Assembly: GCA_030704615.1 (NCBI GenBank)
Contig: CM060732.1
Coordinates: 6,946,001 to 7,010,000, forward strand
Reading direction: 5' to 3'
DNA from: Takakia lepidozioides
Lineage: Eukaryota; Streptophyta; Takakiopsida; Takakiales; Takakiaceae
DNA length: 64,000 nucleotides
Position 1 is the stretch's first letter; every line of letters starts with the position of its first letter. Under the pieces are notes generated by a model. That model saw only the letters and a list, made by a program, of their open reading frames with translations. It searched no databases and was not told the origin of the DNA. Positions 54,011 to 64,000 of the stretch are shown here, in pieces. A program made the translations under genes and the position numbers.

Positions 54011-55632
54011 TGGAGTGCCTTGATGTGCTAAGGGCTGGGGAATGGTGGAGAGGGTTGTCGGGTAGGATAGGGAGTAGTGGAGCTTGTAGCAGTTGAATAC
54101 ATGGCCTAGAGAAAATACCGGAAATGGGTTGGTTGGGAAATCCTTTTGGAGTACCTTAACGGCCATCTTACTAGGCTAGGGATTGACATGGGTAGTGGCA
54201 CATTATAAAGGTGTGGATAGCATGAGTCAGCATAGGTTGGGGAGGTAAACTAAAATTGGAGTAGCGGTCTGGCCGGGTAGAGCATAATATTGTATAGAGG
54301 GAGTGTTCATATGGGGTATAGTGTACATATGGCGTATTGTATGAAGGTACCATAATTGAGATGTGGGTTGGGTTGGGGTTTTCAAAGTGGATATTGGATG
54401 TAAATTAGGCGTCCGGTGCGGATGAATGATCACGGATGAAGTTATGGAGGAGAGTGTCAATGTATGGATCAAGTGACGGTTAAATATTGCCTTATGGCAA
54501 GAGCGGGAGGGTCTAGTTGAGGTTAGTTTCCACATAAAGTAGGCTTTCATACCCAGATACAAAAAGTTAGTTGTGGCGCTGGCTTTCTTTGTTTCCCGGG
54601 CCAAATCGACTTTTATGGACCTCATGCATTGTGATATTGTCGCGGCCCTTTGCCTTGAGGGCAGGGGGGGTCGGGACACAAGAGGGGCTGCCCCTGTGGT
54701 GAGGGCAATGGCAGCAATAGGTATGGGGGGGCTGAAGCACCCTTGAGTGCCCAAGGCACTCAAGGAGGCGGAGGCGCTCACTACGTGGAGCCCCGCACAC
54801 CGGGTTACGGTGGGGGTGGCTCCACAAGGGGTGGTGGTAGCTTAGCGGGACTTAGTGGGGGTGGCATAGGACTCACCCTGGGGCGGAGACCTCGTGGTGG
54901 GAGTCGTGGGGAGTCTTGGGACTCATCACGGTCCATAGGGGCTGTGGTGGGTGGGCCAAGACTCACCGCGACTCATCACCGGGAGTCGAGGGTGTTCGTG
55001 GTGGTTCGCCATAAAATGGCATGGTTGTTTATGAAACCCCCGCGGATAGCTACAAAAGTATATATAGGGAGTAGTAACCCCGAGAACGGTGCAAGCCCGT
55101 TGGTGACCAAAAACTAGTGAGTAAGCGAGCGAGCCGGAAAGCGACCAAAGAGTGGGGAGCTGTTCCGGACTGCCAACTACCAAAGGGAATTCCGCTGGTT
55201 CCAAATCATTGGAGGGTTCTTTGGGAGATCAAAGGGGGACCGTTATGCCCCGGTGAGCAGCCGAAGCTCCAAGTTGGCCCGGCGGCCAGGTTGGGAGTTA
55301 GGCGCGCGCATAAAGCGAAGTGAGGTGCGCGACAGATATGCCATTCGGCAGTCCAGATTGCAATTTCCATTTGTCATAGTTCAAAGCTTGGGTGGGGTCT
55401 TCCTGGAGTATGGACGCCAGCTCCCTGTACAACGTTTTATTTTTCTAATATATGGTGTCTTGTCCCGAGGAGTCCAGCTTCCCTGTGGCTGGGTTGGCGG
55501 CATTACGGGAGTGTGGAAAGTCACTGCAGCTTAAACTGAACCGTTCATCTTGTGTTGTAGCTCCAGTTCCTTCGGCTGGTGTCACATGAGCTTCAGCTCG
55601 TAGTTCCAATCTGATGATCAGAGGAGCTTTTT
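54011..55632. other. Unassigned region upstream of the LINE
   Basis: Minus-strand frames at 54,781-54,227 are open but unrecognised (REKKASATTNFLYL-like text at about 54,560). From 54,780 to 55,120 the plus strand has GACTCA/GGAGTC-rich short repeats and TATATATA at about 55,057. I cannot assign either. It could include the LINE 5' untranslated region or an unrelated decayed gene. Confidence 0.3.
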
Positions 55633-56060
55633 CTAAGTAGGTCGCACATTGGTGGAGTGCAGGAAGGCCTCATGGTGTTGGTGGGCAACTCGATATACAT
55701 TTACACTGCCCATACTCTCCCCTGGTAAGTTTCGATTTTGCTTACGCCATTGTTTGCCTACCAGCGGTTGTGTTAGGGTGGCATTTGGTACAACTGCAGC
55801 AAAATCTTCAAGCATCGTATTCCACGACACCGTATCTCATACAGCCATAGCGTCAAACACTCCCTTTGCATCCTCGATGCACCCACATTTTGCATACATG
55901 TCCACGAGGATATTGTTCATAATGACAGTTGGTACAATTCCAGCTTTGAAGATGTCGCCATGGACCTCTATGCCCTTTTCCAGATCTGCCAGGGAAGTGT
56001 GCAGAATGACAATTGGAACAACTACGGCTTTGATGATGTCATCAGGTACAGCTTTGTGGG
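55633..56060 (-). pseudogene. Pentatricopeptide-repeat (PPR) gene fragment
   Basis: The minus strand from about 55,990 reads ADLEKGIEVHGDIFKAGIV, then NNILVDMYAKCGCIEDAKGV, then FDAMAV, TGA (55,837-55,839), DTVSWNTML. This is a textbook PLS-type PPR pair as found in plant organelle RNA-processing proteins; the stop replaces the usual Arg codon (CGA to TGA). Upstream, DIIKAVVVPIVILHTSLADL looks like a degraded duplicate of DIFKAGIVPTVIMNNILVDM. After SWNTML the similarity ends. A captured or dead fragment, not a working gene. Confidence 0.8.
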
Positions 56061-56297
56061 TGTAAAATATATCACAATATGGTGTTTGAGTGTTGGGGAT
56101 GGAGAGGAAGCCAGCCCAGGGGGGCAGCAGTTGAGCAAGTATGCCTATTAGGTGGGCTATACCACTAGGGCTGCCGTTTATGAAGTGAGCATATCACCCC
56201 TGCCACATAGCAATTTTGCTTCATGTATGTATCAAAAATAAGGGGGGGGCAGTACCTGGTTTGCTGGGATAGTGAGCCTGTTCGATTTGCTACTGGC
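56061..56297. other. Unassigned 237 bp
   Basis: Between the PPR fragment and the long minus frame. No feature recognised. Confidence 0.4.
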
Positions 56298-59018
56298 CTA
56301 TTGACCAGCACATACCTGAAGTTGTGTGGAGGAAATTGCACAGTGGGATGCCACGAGTCCATGTTGAAAAACACAAAGATGAGGGAGCTGATGTAATGAT
56401 GAAGACAGGCCGTCGGGAGCTTGGATAGCACGGTGTTTCCAGATCTGATAAACAAAGTGAGAGCTTAAATGGCCAACCCCTATATCATGCATAGTCACTT
56501 CCTTGGATGCCTCATCTTGTCGGGTTGAAGCAGCCATGCAGGTTCCATGCTTGCTAGTCAATGCTAGCTGAGATATCCAGCGCACATACATAAAGGTGGT
56601 CAGACCTGTGGGTTGTTGTGGAGTGCCATGACATGGCTGAATAGTAGAAAGATACGTGGGGACCTTTGGCACGGAAAGATGATGCACGGTTGTTAGTACA
56701 ATTAAGCCACTGGTGGTAGATGGGAAATGAGGAGGGCGGGCAGATCTGAAGATGTCATTTTCATGTTGGATGGGTCTCAAGATCATGTGCGGCAGGACAT
56801 TGTAAGGTGAAGAATCCATACTTGAATCTGCAGCCATGGCATGTGGCATTGAATATATATGGTCAGGTTGGTGATAATTGTACGAGATGATGTGGCAGGT
56901 GCGTAGGCTTTTGTGATATCTCTGAGCGAGTGCTGGTAGACTGTGGGGATCTGTTTTTGCAGCCTTGAGAGCTGCTTCCAGCCTCTTCACCTGTTTTTGA
57001 AGTGCTCCAATTAGCTTCGCAGCTCTATCATGGTGCACGCTGTCTTGCTGCTCTTGAGATGAGGTGTGCCAACCATTCTCTCCACCGGACATCATGTATG
57101 TGGGTTTGTTTCTTTGTGCCTTTGCCATTAGGGAGTTTTCAGGTAGCCCCATTGCCTACATAAATTCTTGGGGGTCGTTGCCTGGGAGCTCTGACTGTTT
57201 AGGGTCTTCCATGAGTAGCTCAGCTGGTATCCTGGGGTGTGATTTGCAAGAGGGTCTGTGTTGGTTGTCTGTTTTCTTTGTCAGTTTACTTGTTGTGGTG
57301 GATTGATTAATTATTTTGTAATTGTGTGCTAGTGTGGAATTGTGACTGGTGTGTGCAACAGGTAGGTTTCTTGTTACCAGCCATCCCGCACTGGTGTTAC
57401 TACTATGAGCTACTGTCCTTGGCCTGCCATGATTTGTATTCAGACACCTGTGAGCGCATGCGTGGGGAGGCGGTTCTTTCCATGAGAGGTGGGCACTTGA
57501 AAGCCATGCAATTGTTTGGAAGTCAATGATAAGGGCAGGCGCATCTGATATGCATCTGTAGCATTGGTTACTCCACATAGAACTTTGAATGATCCATACT
57601 TGTCCATCAACACAGGGTGTTAATTGCATATCTGGGTTAAAGTGGATGGACTTGTTCGAGCATTTATCCAAGAGTTGCCTATCCCAGATTGCTGCCACTT
57701 TGCTATGCTGGGCGCTTATGTGATGTCCAAGGGGCTCGACAAATTTTCGAGCATGGCGATTCACTCGTAACTTTAGGGTAAGGGGGAGGTCCTTGTGGTT
57801 TGCCATTTCTTTTGGATCCATGCTATAGATTTTTTGTTTGGACAAGTTCAGCTGCTTAGTGTATGCCTGTGACAGTGACACCGACGGTTGGTAGAAATTG
57901 TCCAGGCTATGCTTGATCCTTGGCCCTGCGTCTCTTTGAGTAATAATAACATAACACACGGGCCCCGTGCATTTCCTTATTTGTTTATCCTTTGTTGCGA
58001 CTGGTAGCTGTGTGAGCTCTCTAGACATTTGTGTTGTTGAATTGATACAAGTTGTTGGAATTGTTATAGCGTAATGTTTGTTTGGGTTCCGGGCATAGAA
58101 ATTGGCCCTGGGTGAGTGCACTGCACAAGTGGAAGGTGACTGGGCAGGGGCCTCAAGGCAAAGCATTACATTTGGATCCTTGATATTGTTATTTGTAGGG
58201 CTTGGTAGAGAGGAGAGTTTGGCTGCTGGCGTTTGCAAACTCAGTTGCTCTGACCACTGCTTATATTTCAATGTCTTTACAAGTTCCGCCCAATTGCCTG
58301 GTTTGGGAAAAGCATTTGGACAAGGGCGCATGCCTTTTCTACCTTGTTGGGGATGAGGGGGTATAGTCCATATCGGCAAACGGAGTGGGTGCTTGTGGCA
58401 CTTGATATTCCAATGTGTGACCTCTCCTCTCAATGGTTGATTTGGGTGGCAGCAAATTAGTGTGGTGATGATGACAGGGGGTGGCAGTGGCAACTCATTG
58501 TGGTGATGTGGGGTTGGGCTACCTATGATATAATGAGGTCTACCAATGTCATTGGCATTTTGGTGGTGTGTAATTTTTGGCAATTTGTGTGCAAGGGTTG
58601 ATGGTGTATTTTGCTGTAACAACAGCCCACACTCGTTCATGTGCGACCTGGGAGTTGATATGAGTGTTTTGGCACATACCACTGCCCCTGGACTAGCGAG
58701 GATTCCCCCTTTGACAGCTGCCGCAGAGGTTATCGCAGGGGGCATACCAATGCTTAGATTTGGTACGGGAGCTATGGGTTTATAGCTTACTAGAAGCAGG
58801 CTGGGCTTTGGGGTGATCGGAGTTATTACTCTGGATTTTGAAGCTAGTAAAGCTGCCACTGGCCATTGTGCTTGCGTGTCTTTGTGTAGTGACCAATGCC
58901 ATGACTTATATATTTTAGTTTCGGGTTGGCCTGTTATGGTGGACCTGACATGATGAGGCAGTGGGCCCAAGTAGAGGCAGGGTGTGCATGGGCTCCTTGA
59001 AGAGCATGGGATTCTCAT
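56298..59018 (-). CDS. Unrecognised long minus-strand frame (one internal TAG)
   Basis: 907 codons open from 59,018 to 56,298 except for a single in-frame TAG (57,156-57,158, in QEFM-stop-AMGLPENS). His/Thr/Pro/Asn-rich in the first 620 residues, as expected from a C/A-rich strand. Residues just after the stop include a short coiled coil (AAKLIGALQKQVKRLEAALK). I recognise no domain, zinc knuckle or catalytic motif. It could be a mobile-element gag-like protein, or an open frame that survives only because of base composition. Confidence 0.3.
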
Positions 59019-59930
59019 GATGGGATTGACATGAATTGCCCAGTGGTTTGTGTCGGGTCTTGATAACTGCTAAAGGCTACGTGAACTTGCGAGTGACCAA
59101 TACTGAGACAGCCTGGGTCTTGCAAACCAGCGCAGGTGTACTATAAGAAATGGGAAATTCTGCAGGGATCTGGTCTTGGGAGCTGCTCTTGGTCTGAGCT
59201 ATGTCAGGGTTTCCATAGTGCAATAGGGCTCTTTGGGAATTGAACATGGTCTTGGCAGCCACGCTGTTATAATTTGATGAGTCGTTTTGTGTGCCATGTG
59301 CATATAGTGACATATACTCTTTGTTGTGGCACAGGCTGTTTTGTAGATGTCTTGTAGATTGAGCATTGGTACTGGCCCGTATGCTGTTGGGCATTTGTGA
59401 GTCTTTCGAGACACTTTGTAATGTAGAAAAAATAAACATGACCAAAATGAGTCTTACAAGGTAGTAGTACCTTCCGAATGAATTCTCACTACAATGCAGT
59501 CTGCTACAAACTTCTAGCATACAGGCACACCGACTTTCTGTGCGGTGTTTACTCATGTGGTGTGTGTGCTAGCTGGCCATTGGTCATAGTGTACATTTGT
59601 ACTTCCATTGTTGGCTGTCCAACTATAGAGAAAGTGCTGGGCCCCCCTATCACGTGTGGTATTACTGAGCCACCGGCACTGGCATCAGGGAGCTGGTAGT
59701 TGAGCGGCACCATTTCGTAGTTCGATTCTCCCGATGCCTTGGCAAGGTTAGTGATTGTGGCAATTTGGTTGTCATCCAAGGGGAGAACAGCCCCCAAGTA
59801 TTCTGGCAGCTTGCCAAGAGAAGCGTTTGCATGTGTCTAGAAGCTGTGCAGATTTTGTGCCAAGTTGTCCGCAATTGATTTCCTCATTTTGAGCATGTTG
59901 ACAGGAGGGAGAAAGCTTGGATAAATCGGT
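59019..59930. other. Unassigned, 0.9 kb
   Basis: Several short minus frames (e.g. 59,797-59,549) continue the C/A-rich bias but show no domain. The boundary with the MULE at 59,931 is sharp: FLRLDMSPLTEEHRSM begins at once. Confidence 0.3.
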
Positions 59931-61654
59931 TTTTGAGGCTAGACATGTCTCCCTTGACGGAGGAGCACCGTTCCATGTGTCTTGCGTGGAAGCGTGCTCC
60001 TACCTTGGATGATGCAGAGACACAATTTGCATGTATATGGGCTTGGTGGACAACGTCAGGTGCTGTAAAGAAATCAGACGAGGGAGCAATGGTCAGTTGG
60101 CTAACATGGTTGCATTATTGTTTCCTCCAATTCGGCGACTATATGCGGGAGGTGAGCTGGACGAATTTGCGTCCCGTTGAATATTATGCTAGTCATTATT
60201 TGTAACTTGCTTGTAACCTCAGTATGTGCGTGTGCAGGAAATGTGTCTAGACTCCGACACCAACATGCCGACAACAAACATGGCCGAATCAGTACATTCT
60301 TCCTGGCGTGCCTCCTCTGCGGCGCATCTGGTGGACATCCTCACTGCCACAACGGAGGACATTTTGAGGTCAATTATGCAGCAATGCAAGTACAACGAGT
60401 TCTTGAAAGGGAAACAGTGGGGCTTGGGGCCGGACATGCATGAAATGCTGATGCGGACTGCCTCCAGATCGAAGAATCCTCGGAAGTGGGCGGCAGCCTT
60501 GCGAGATGGCCTTTGAGACACGCCATTGCTTCGAAGAGGCCAACACTTGGAAGGAGATGTTCACACCCGTCCAGTGAGACGAAGACTTGACAAGGCACCT
60601 AGCGGAGAAGAGGATTCATGGCGAGTTGACAAGAATATTCGCACGCTCCCTCGTGGTCCCGTGATGTTGCCCGAGGAGGTATCGTCGAACACCGCAAGTC
60701 CTGCACGTTCAAGATCGCCATCTCTTTTGAGCACAGGGCACGTGCCCGAGGAACATAACGAGCCATCTGTAGTAACGCAATATAACATACCCATTGTGGA
60801 GACAAGAGTGTCGGAGTCATAGTGGAGAATTGCAAGGACATTGCCGGCATTTTGAGGGAGTGCTGCGCCATCCGGGTGGATACGAGAGTACGCTGTGGTG
60901 AGATGATTCGGAGGAACCCACACGGTGCTGTACCTGTACCTTGTTTCAGCGGCAGATTTTCGACTCCCAGATTTTCTCACGCCACAACGCAAATGTTTTC
61001 GTTCTGTAGGCACGACATAATGACTTGTGTATTTGACAAGCCCAAGTATGGGATTCAGGGAATGCCGGAGCCTCCGGACGTCTGGCCTGTTGCACTGGGT
61101 TGCAACCTCTCTCAGAATGAGGCGGATGCTCTTTCTGCAGCAGGATTTCGAATGGTGCAATGCACAGACGTCCCGGCCCACCCATTTCCAGTTCCTTAGA
61201 CCCAGCCATTGCAGACTGCTCGGTCCAGTAGAGACGGATTGGACAATTCTGCACATCCCACAATGCGATTCGGAAGAGTGAAGAGACGACACCCTCCCAA
61301 CAAGTTGAATGAGACTCGGATTGCCAATGCTCTTGGGATGCTTGCACTATTCAGAGCTCCGTGGACGTACCCGTACCCGGCCTTGGGCGTGTTTATCGGA
61401 TGGCAACGGCCGGCTCAGCTGTGCGCGACGACTTATACACAATTACAATCGGAGTGGAGCCGACTTGCAATTGTACGGACTTCTCGTTGATGGAAGCAAA
61501 GAAGGGGTCAAAGTATTATCCGTGCAAGCATCTGTATTACATTTACCTGAAGAGGTTGAGGATGAACTTGACTATTGATGACTTTGTTCATGCACTAGCA
61601 TTGAGCGTGAACGAGCTGCACAAACTCCTCCGTCGGGATTCCAGATATCATTGA
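59931..61654 (+). pseudogene. MULE transposase, family 2, 3' half with SWIM finger
   Basis: Begins in the late transposase core (TEEHRSMCLAWKRAPTLDDA, WWTTSGAV, FGDYMRE). Intron 60,152-60,237 (86 bp) lies at exactly the same codon as the family-1 intron. Exon 2 has MCLDSDTNMPTTNMAESVHS and RGPVMLPEEVSS; then HDIMTCVFDKPKYGIQGMPE, RRHPPNKLNETRIANALGM and the SWIM finger CNC (61,466-61,474) ... YPCKH (61,517-61,531), stop at 61,654. Premature stops: TGA at about 60,514, TAG at about 60,820 (CAG in family 1), TGA near 60,853, plus shifts. The 5' half and DDE residues are missing. Confidence 0.85.
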
Positions 61655-62483
61655 TGGGGCAAAGGGAATCCATCATATGGATATTTGCAATTGCATTTTT
61701 ATGCATTAGACTTTGTTTTGCAGTGTAATGAAATGCACCCCAAAACTCCAGGAATGAGACAGATAATATTAAAGTAATCTCTTTTAAACACTATGGACTT
61801 CTGGATATCCGTTGACGTCCAGTGGCAATTCAATGTCGAAACAGAATCCATAATAAGATGGCGGTAGGAAAAATTTGCAGATCTTCCAGAAAACTGAGTT
61901 CTAACAGTAGCAGTTGTGGAGGCCATTTTCTAGAAAAATGGCGCCGAATTTCCCTATTTTGGGCCAAAAACTGGCTAAGTCCCAATATGTACGGGAACGA
62001 TGTCTGGAAAAATGGCGCCGAATTTCCAGTTACATGGCCCAGAACTGCCCAACATCTGTACAATCCCCGGCACCATGTACCGAAATTCGGCGCCACATTT
62101 CCAAATTTTGGGCTTACACACCTGCCATGTTGGGACCTATATAGCCACGAAATTCGGCACCATTTTTCGCCGGAGGTACCTATTACTGCGAAATACGTCG
62201 CAGATTTATCCGGTTGCGGAACCTATTATCGCGAAATTCGGCGCCATTTTTGCAGATGTCGCTCGGAATTTGCATGAGCGGAAGACGAAATATCATGAGC
62301 ATGGCTCCCAAAACTACAGTTTCAGCTTCAAACAATGAATATTATATTAGTTTTGTTCTGACACATTCCATTAAAATAATATTTTTAATATTTTTTATTT
62401 CCAGAATTTGTACTTCTGCTCATGAAAACTGATTGTCTTACTACTCCGCTCATGGCGCTCATGCTCATGAAATAGCTAACCTC
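61655..62483 (+). mobile_element. 3' region and terminus of family-2 MULE
   Basis: Parallels 36,725-37,430, with a 130-bp insertion-like difference near 61,760-61,880. Five degenerate ATGGCGCCGAATTTCC-type palindromes (about 61,935, 62,010, 62,080, 62,150, 62,235). Terminal module: CATGAGCGGA (62,273-62,282), AT-rich stretch, TCCGCTCATG (62,445-62,454), CTCATGAAATAG (to 62,475), CTAACCTC. Confidence 0.75.
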
Positions 62484-63032
62484 GCCCCAAAGGCCACAGC
62501 CTCTCACAGCCCGTCACAGCCCCATCCAGGCCGCTCATTGCAGTTTAGCCATTTCTCTAAGGGGTTTAGCCATGCCAAGCTAGGGTTTGTGTCTCTTGAA
62601 CCTTGAGCTCTCTTGCAACGAGCTATGGTAGCTGTGAAGAAGTCAGCAAGGTATTCTTGCTTTCTTTGGCTCCGACACATCATCAATAATAGCTCTAAGT
62701 CATGAGGAAGATGCTTGGCACAATCCAAGCCCTCTTTCTCACTTAAACTCCCTCAAACACGCCATTCAAGACCGTGACAAGCAACCATGCCTTGCTGGTT
62801 TCCAGCCCTTGTAAGCACTACTTCATGTGCTCTCCTTGGCCATAACATGTATCTTAGAGCCTATTCCAGCCCCCTACACCTGTCGCTTCAAGAGCCATGC
62901 TCTATTTAGGCTTTGTAGTTGAAACCCCAACTCAAAATACGCTCTACAAGTACCGAACTGTCACCTAAGAGCAAATCAGCCCCTTACCTTCCCTTCTAGC
63001 TCTCCATAGCTTAAAGATGGCGGCTTAACTAG
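62484..63032. other. Unassigned, begins with CACAGCC repeats
   Basis: Four CACAGCC-type units (62,493-62,530) resemble the LTR-internal array, then unique sequence with no gene recognised. Confidence 0.4.
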
Positions 63033-63470
63033 GCTGAATGCATGCTCCACACATGCACTACTCCCACATAAGAGAAATCAGCTCCTTTGCTTCCTTTCTT
63101 GCATCCTGCACAAACTTGAAAATACAAGCTTCAGCGGGCTGAAAGCATGCTCCACACATGCCCTAAAGGGAAACCAGGCCCTTCTTTCCTTTCTTGCACT
63201 CCCAAACCTGAAAGTACAAGCCTTCAATGGGCTGAAAGCATGCTCCACACATGCATTGCCCTCACATAAGAGAAATCATCCTTTCCCTCTTCCTTGCTTG
63301 CCCTCTAAGCTTGAAGATGGAAGCTTCAATGGGCTGAATGCATGCTCCACACATGCAACCCCTTCACACAAGAGGTATCAGCCCCCTATCTTGGCTGAAT
63401 GCATGCTCCACACATGCATCCCCTTCACACAAGAGGTCATATCAGCCCCCTATCTTGGCTCATTGGCTCC
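63033..63470 (+). repeat. Imperfect tandem repeat with GCATGCTCCACACATGC core
   Basis: Five units with GGCTGAATGCATGCTCC and ACACATGC cores near 63,035, 63,138, 63,229, 63,331 and 63,396. The first steps are about 90-105 bp and the last about 65 bp. Spacers share CACATAAGAGAAATCA or CACACAAGAGGT. The core contains the dyad GCATGC. No coding potential apart from short chance frames. Confidence 0.85.
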
Positions 63471-64000
63471 TTGATGCTCTCTAAAACAAGACTAAGCACT
63501 CCACAACCTTTGCCAAGCTCCTGAAACCCTAAGGCTTATATTTCCAGCCACAAGACACTTCTCTTGTTATACAAGAGCTTTTCTTCCAAGCTCTGAAACC
63601 CTAGGTGCATATTCCATGGCCTTGCCGCACCTCTTAGCTCCTGTTCCAGCCCTGCTCTTGCCATGGCAAGAGCCCTCTCAATGCTGAAGCTCGAGATTGA
63701 AACCCAATCTCAACATACTCCACAAAGTGCACTGATTTGCCCCAAGCCAAATTAGCCCTTTCGCTTGGTCTTGCAATCCTTCACACAATGAAAGCTCGCA
63801 TTCCCAAGGCCAGTTCTCAGCTTTGCCACCAAAGCCACTATAACCTGCTCTCGACTGATCCTCTTCCCAATCGTGCTTGCTCATGCATGTACACAATCTG
63901 AAACCATGAAGGTGCTCTGGAATTACCTGCAGCATGGTGCTTTCATCTCTGAAGCTGAAGATCGAATGCCAAGGTCTATCACCTTGTAACCCACATCGCC
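63471..64000. other. No feature recognised
   Basis: 530 bp of unique-looking sequence with no convincing frame, repeat or element end. Confidence 0.4.

Overview
The window looks like repeat-dense nuclear DNA from a streptophyte, either a charophyte-grade alga or a plant. It holds Mutator-like (MULE) transposases with SWIM zinc fingers, a Ty3/gypsy polyprotein, spliceosomal introns of about 83-120 bp with GT-AG borders, a plant-type pentatricopeptide (PPR) fragment and a LINE. The style resembles Chara-type genomes, but that is a guess. I see no rRNA, tRNA, operon or intact ordinary host gene. Bases 20,913-21,412 are a 500-N assembly gap.

The centrepiece is a repeated composite element with two divergent genes. 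In two copies (about 12.2-20.9 kb and 21.4-29.3 kb) the order is the same: a minus-strand multi-exon gene; a 1.2-1.8 kb array of palindromes with 53-bp periodicity; then a plus-strand MULE transposase-SWIM gene ending in a conserved 3' module rich in CTCATG. The minus-strand gene encodes a ParB/sulfiredoxin-like domain (motif DGNHR), a long helical region and a circularly permuted DNA-methyltransferase-like domain. The array resembles a set of parS-like or transposase-binding sites lying between a ParB-like protein gene and a transposase gene. A second family of the same protein (34.4-46.3 kb) is scrambled but supplies the missing methyltransferase and C-terminal exons. It ends in the same CTCATG...AAATAG terminus, which suggests that both ends of the element are inverted repeats.

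Layout. 1-5.3 kb: array, 5' region and an internally inverted MULE copy 1, abutting a gypsy retroelement. 5.3-12.2 kb: gypsy integrase, in-frame 30-bp repeats, a long coiled-coil third ORF and LTR pieces. 12.2-16.3 kb: ParB-methyltransferase copy A (minus). 16.3-17.6 kb: array. 17.6-20.9 kb: decayed MULE copy 2. Gap. 21.4-22.7 kb: ParB copy B. 22.7-24.5 kb: array. 24.5-29.3 kb: MULE copy 3. 29.3-30.1 kb: family-2 ParB fragment. 30.1-31.2 kb: array. 31.2-32.8 kb: ParB copy C, cut by a minus-strand LTR (to 33.7 kb). 34.4-46.3 kb: family-2 ParB-methyltransferase gene with an inverted methyltransferase block, a MULE deletion derivative and four more GGCGCC palindrome arrays. 46.3-47.4 kb: gypsy ORF3 end and LTR. 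47.4-48.8 kb: third MULE family. 49.2-54.0 kb (minus): LINE with a 2A-like motif, endonuclease, broken reverse transcriptase, chromodomain and a PCIF1-like methyltransferase domain. 55.6-56.1 kb: PPR fragment. 56.3-59.0 kb: unrecognised long minus frame. 59.9-62.5 kb: family-2 MULE with its terminus. 63.0-63.5 kb: unrelated tandem repeat.

Most genes here are decayed, many by C-to-T-type premature stops. Exon limits below are estimates read by eye from splice signals and from comparison between copies.
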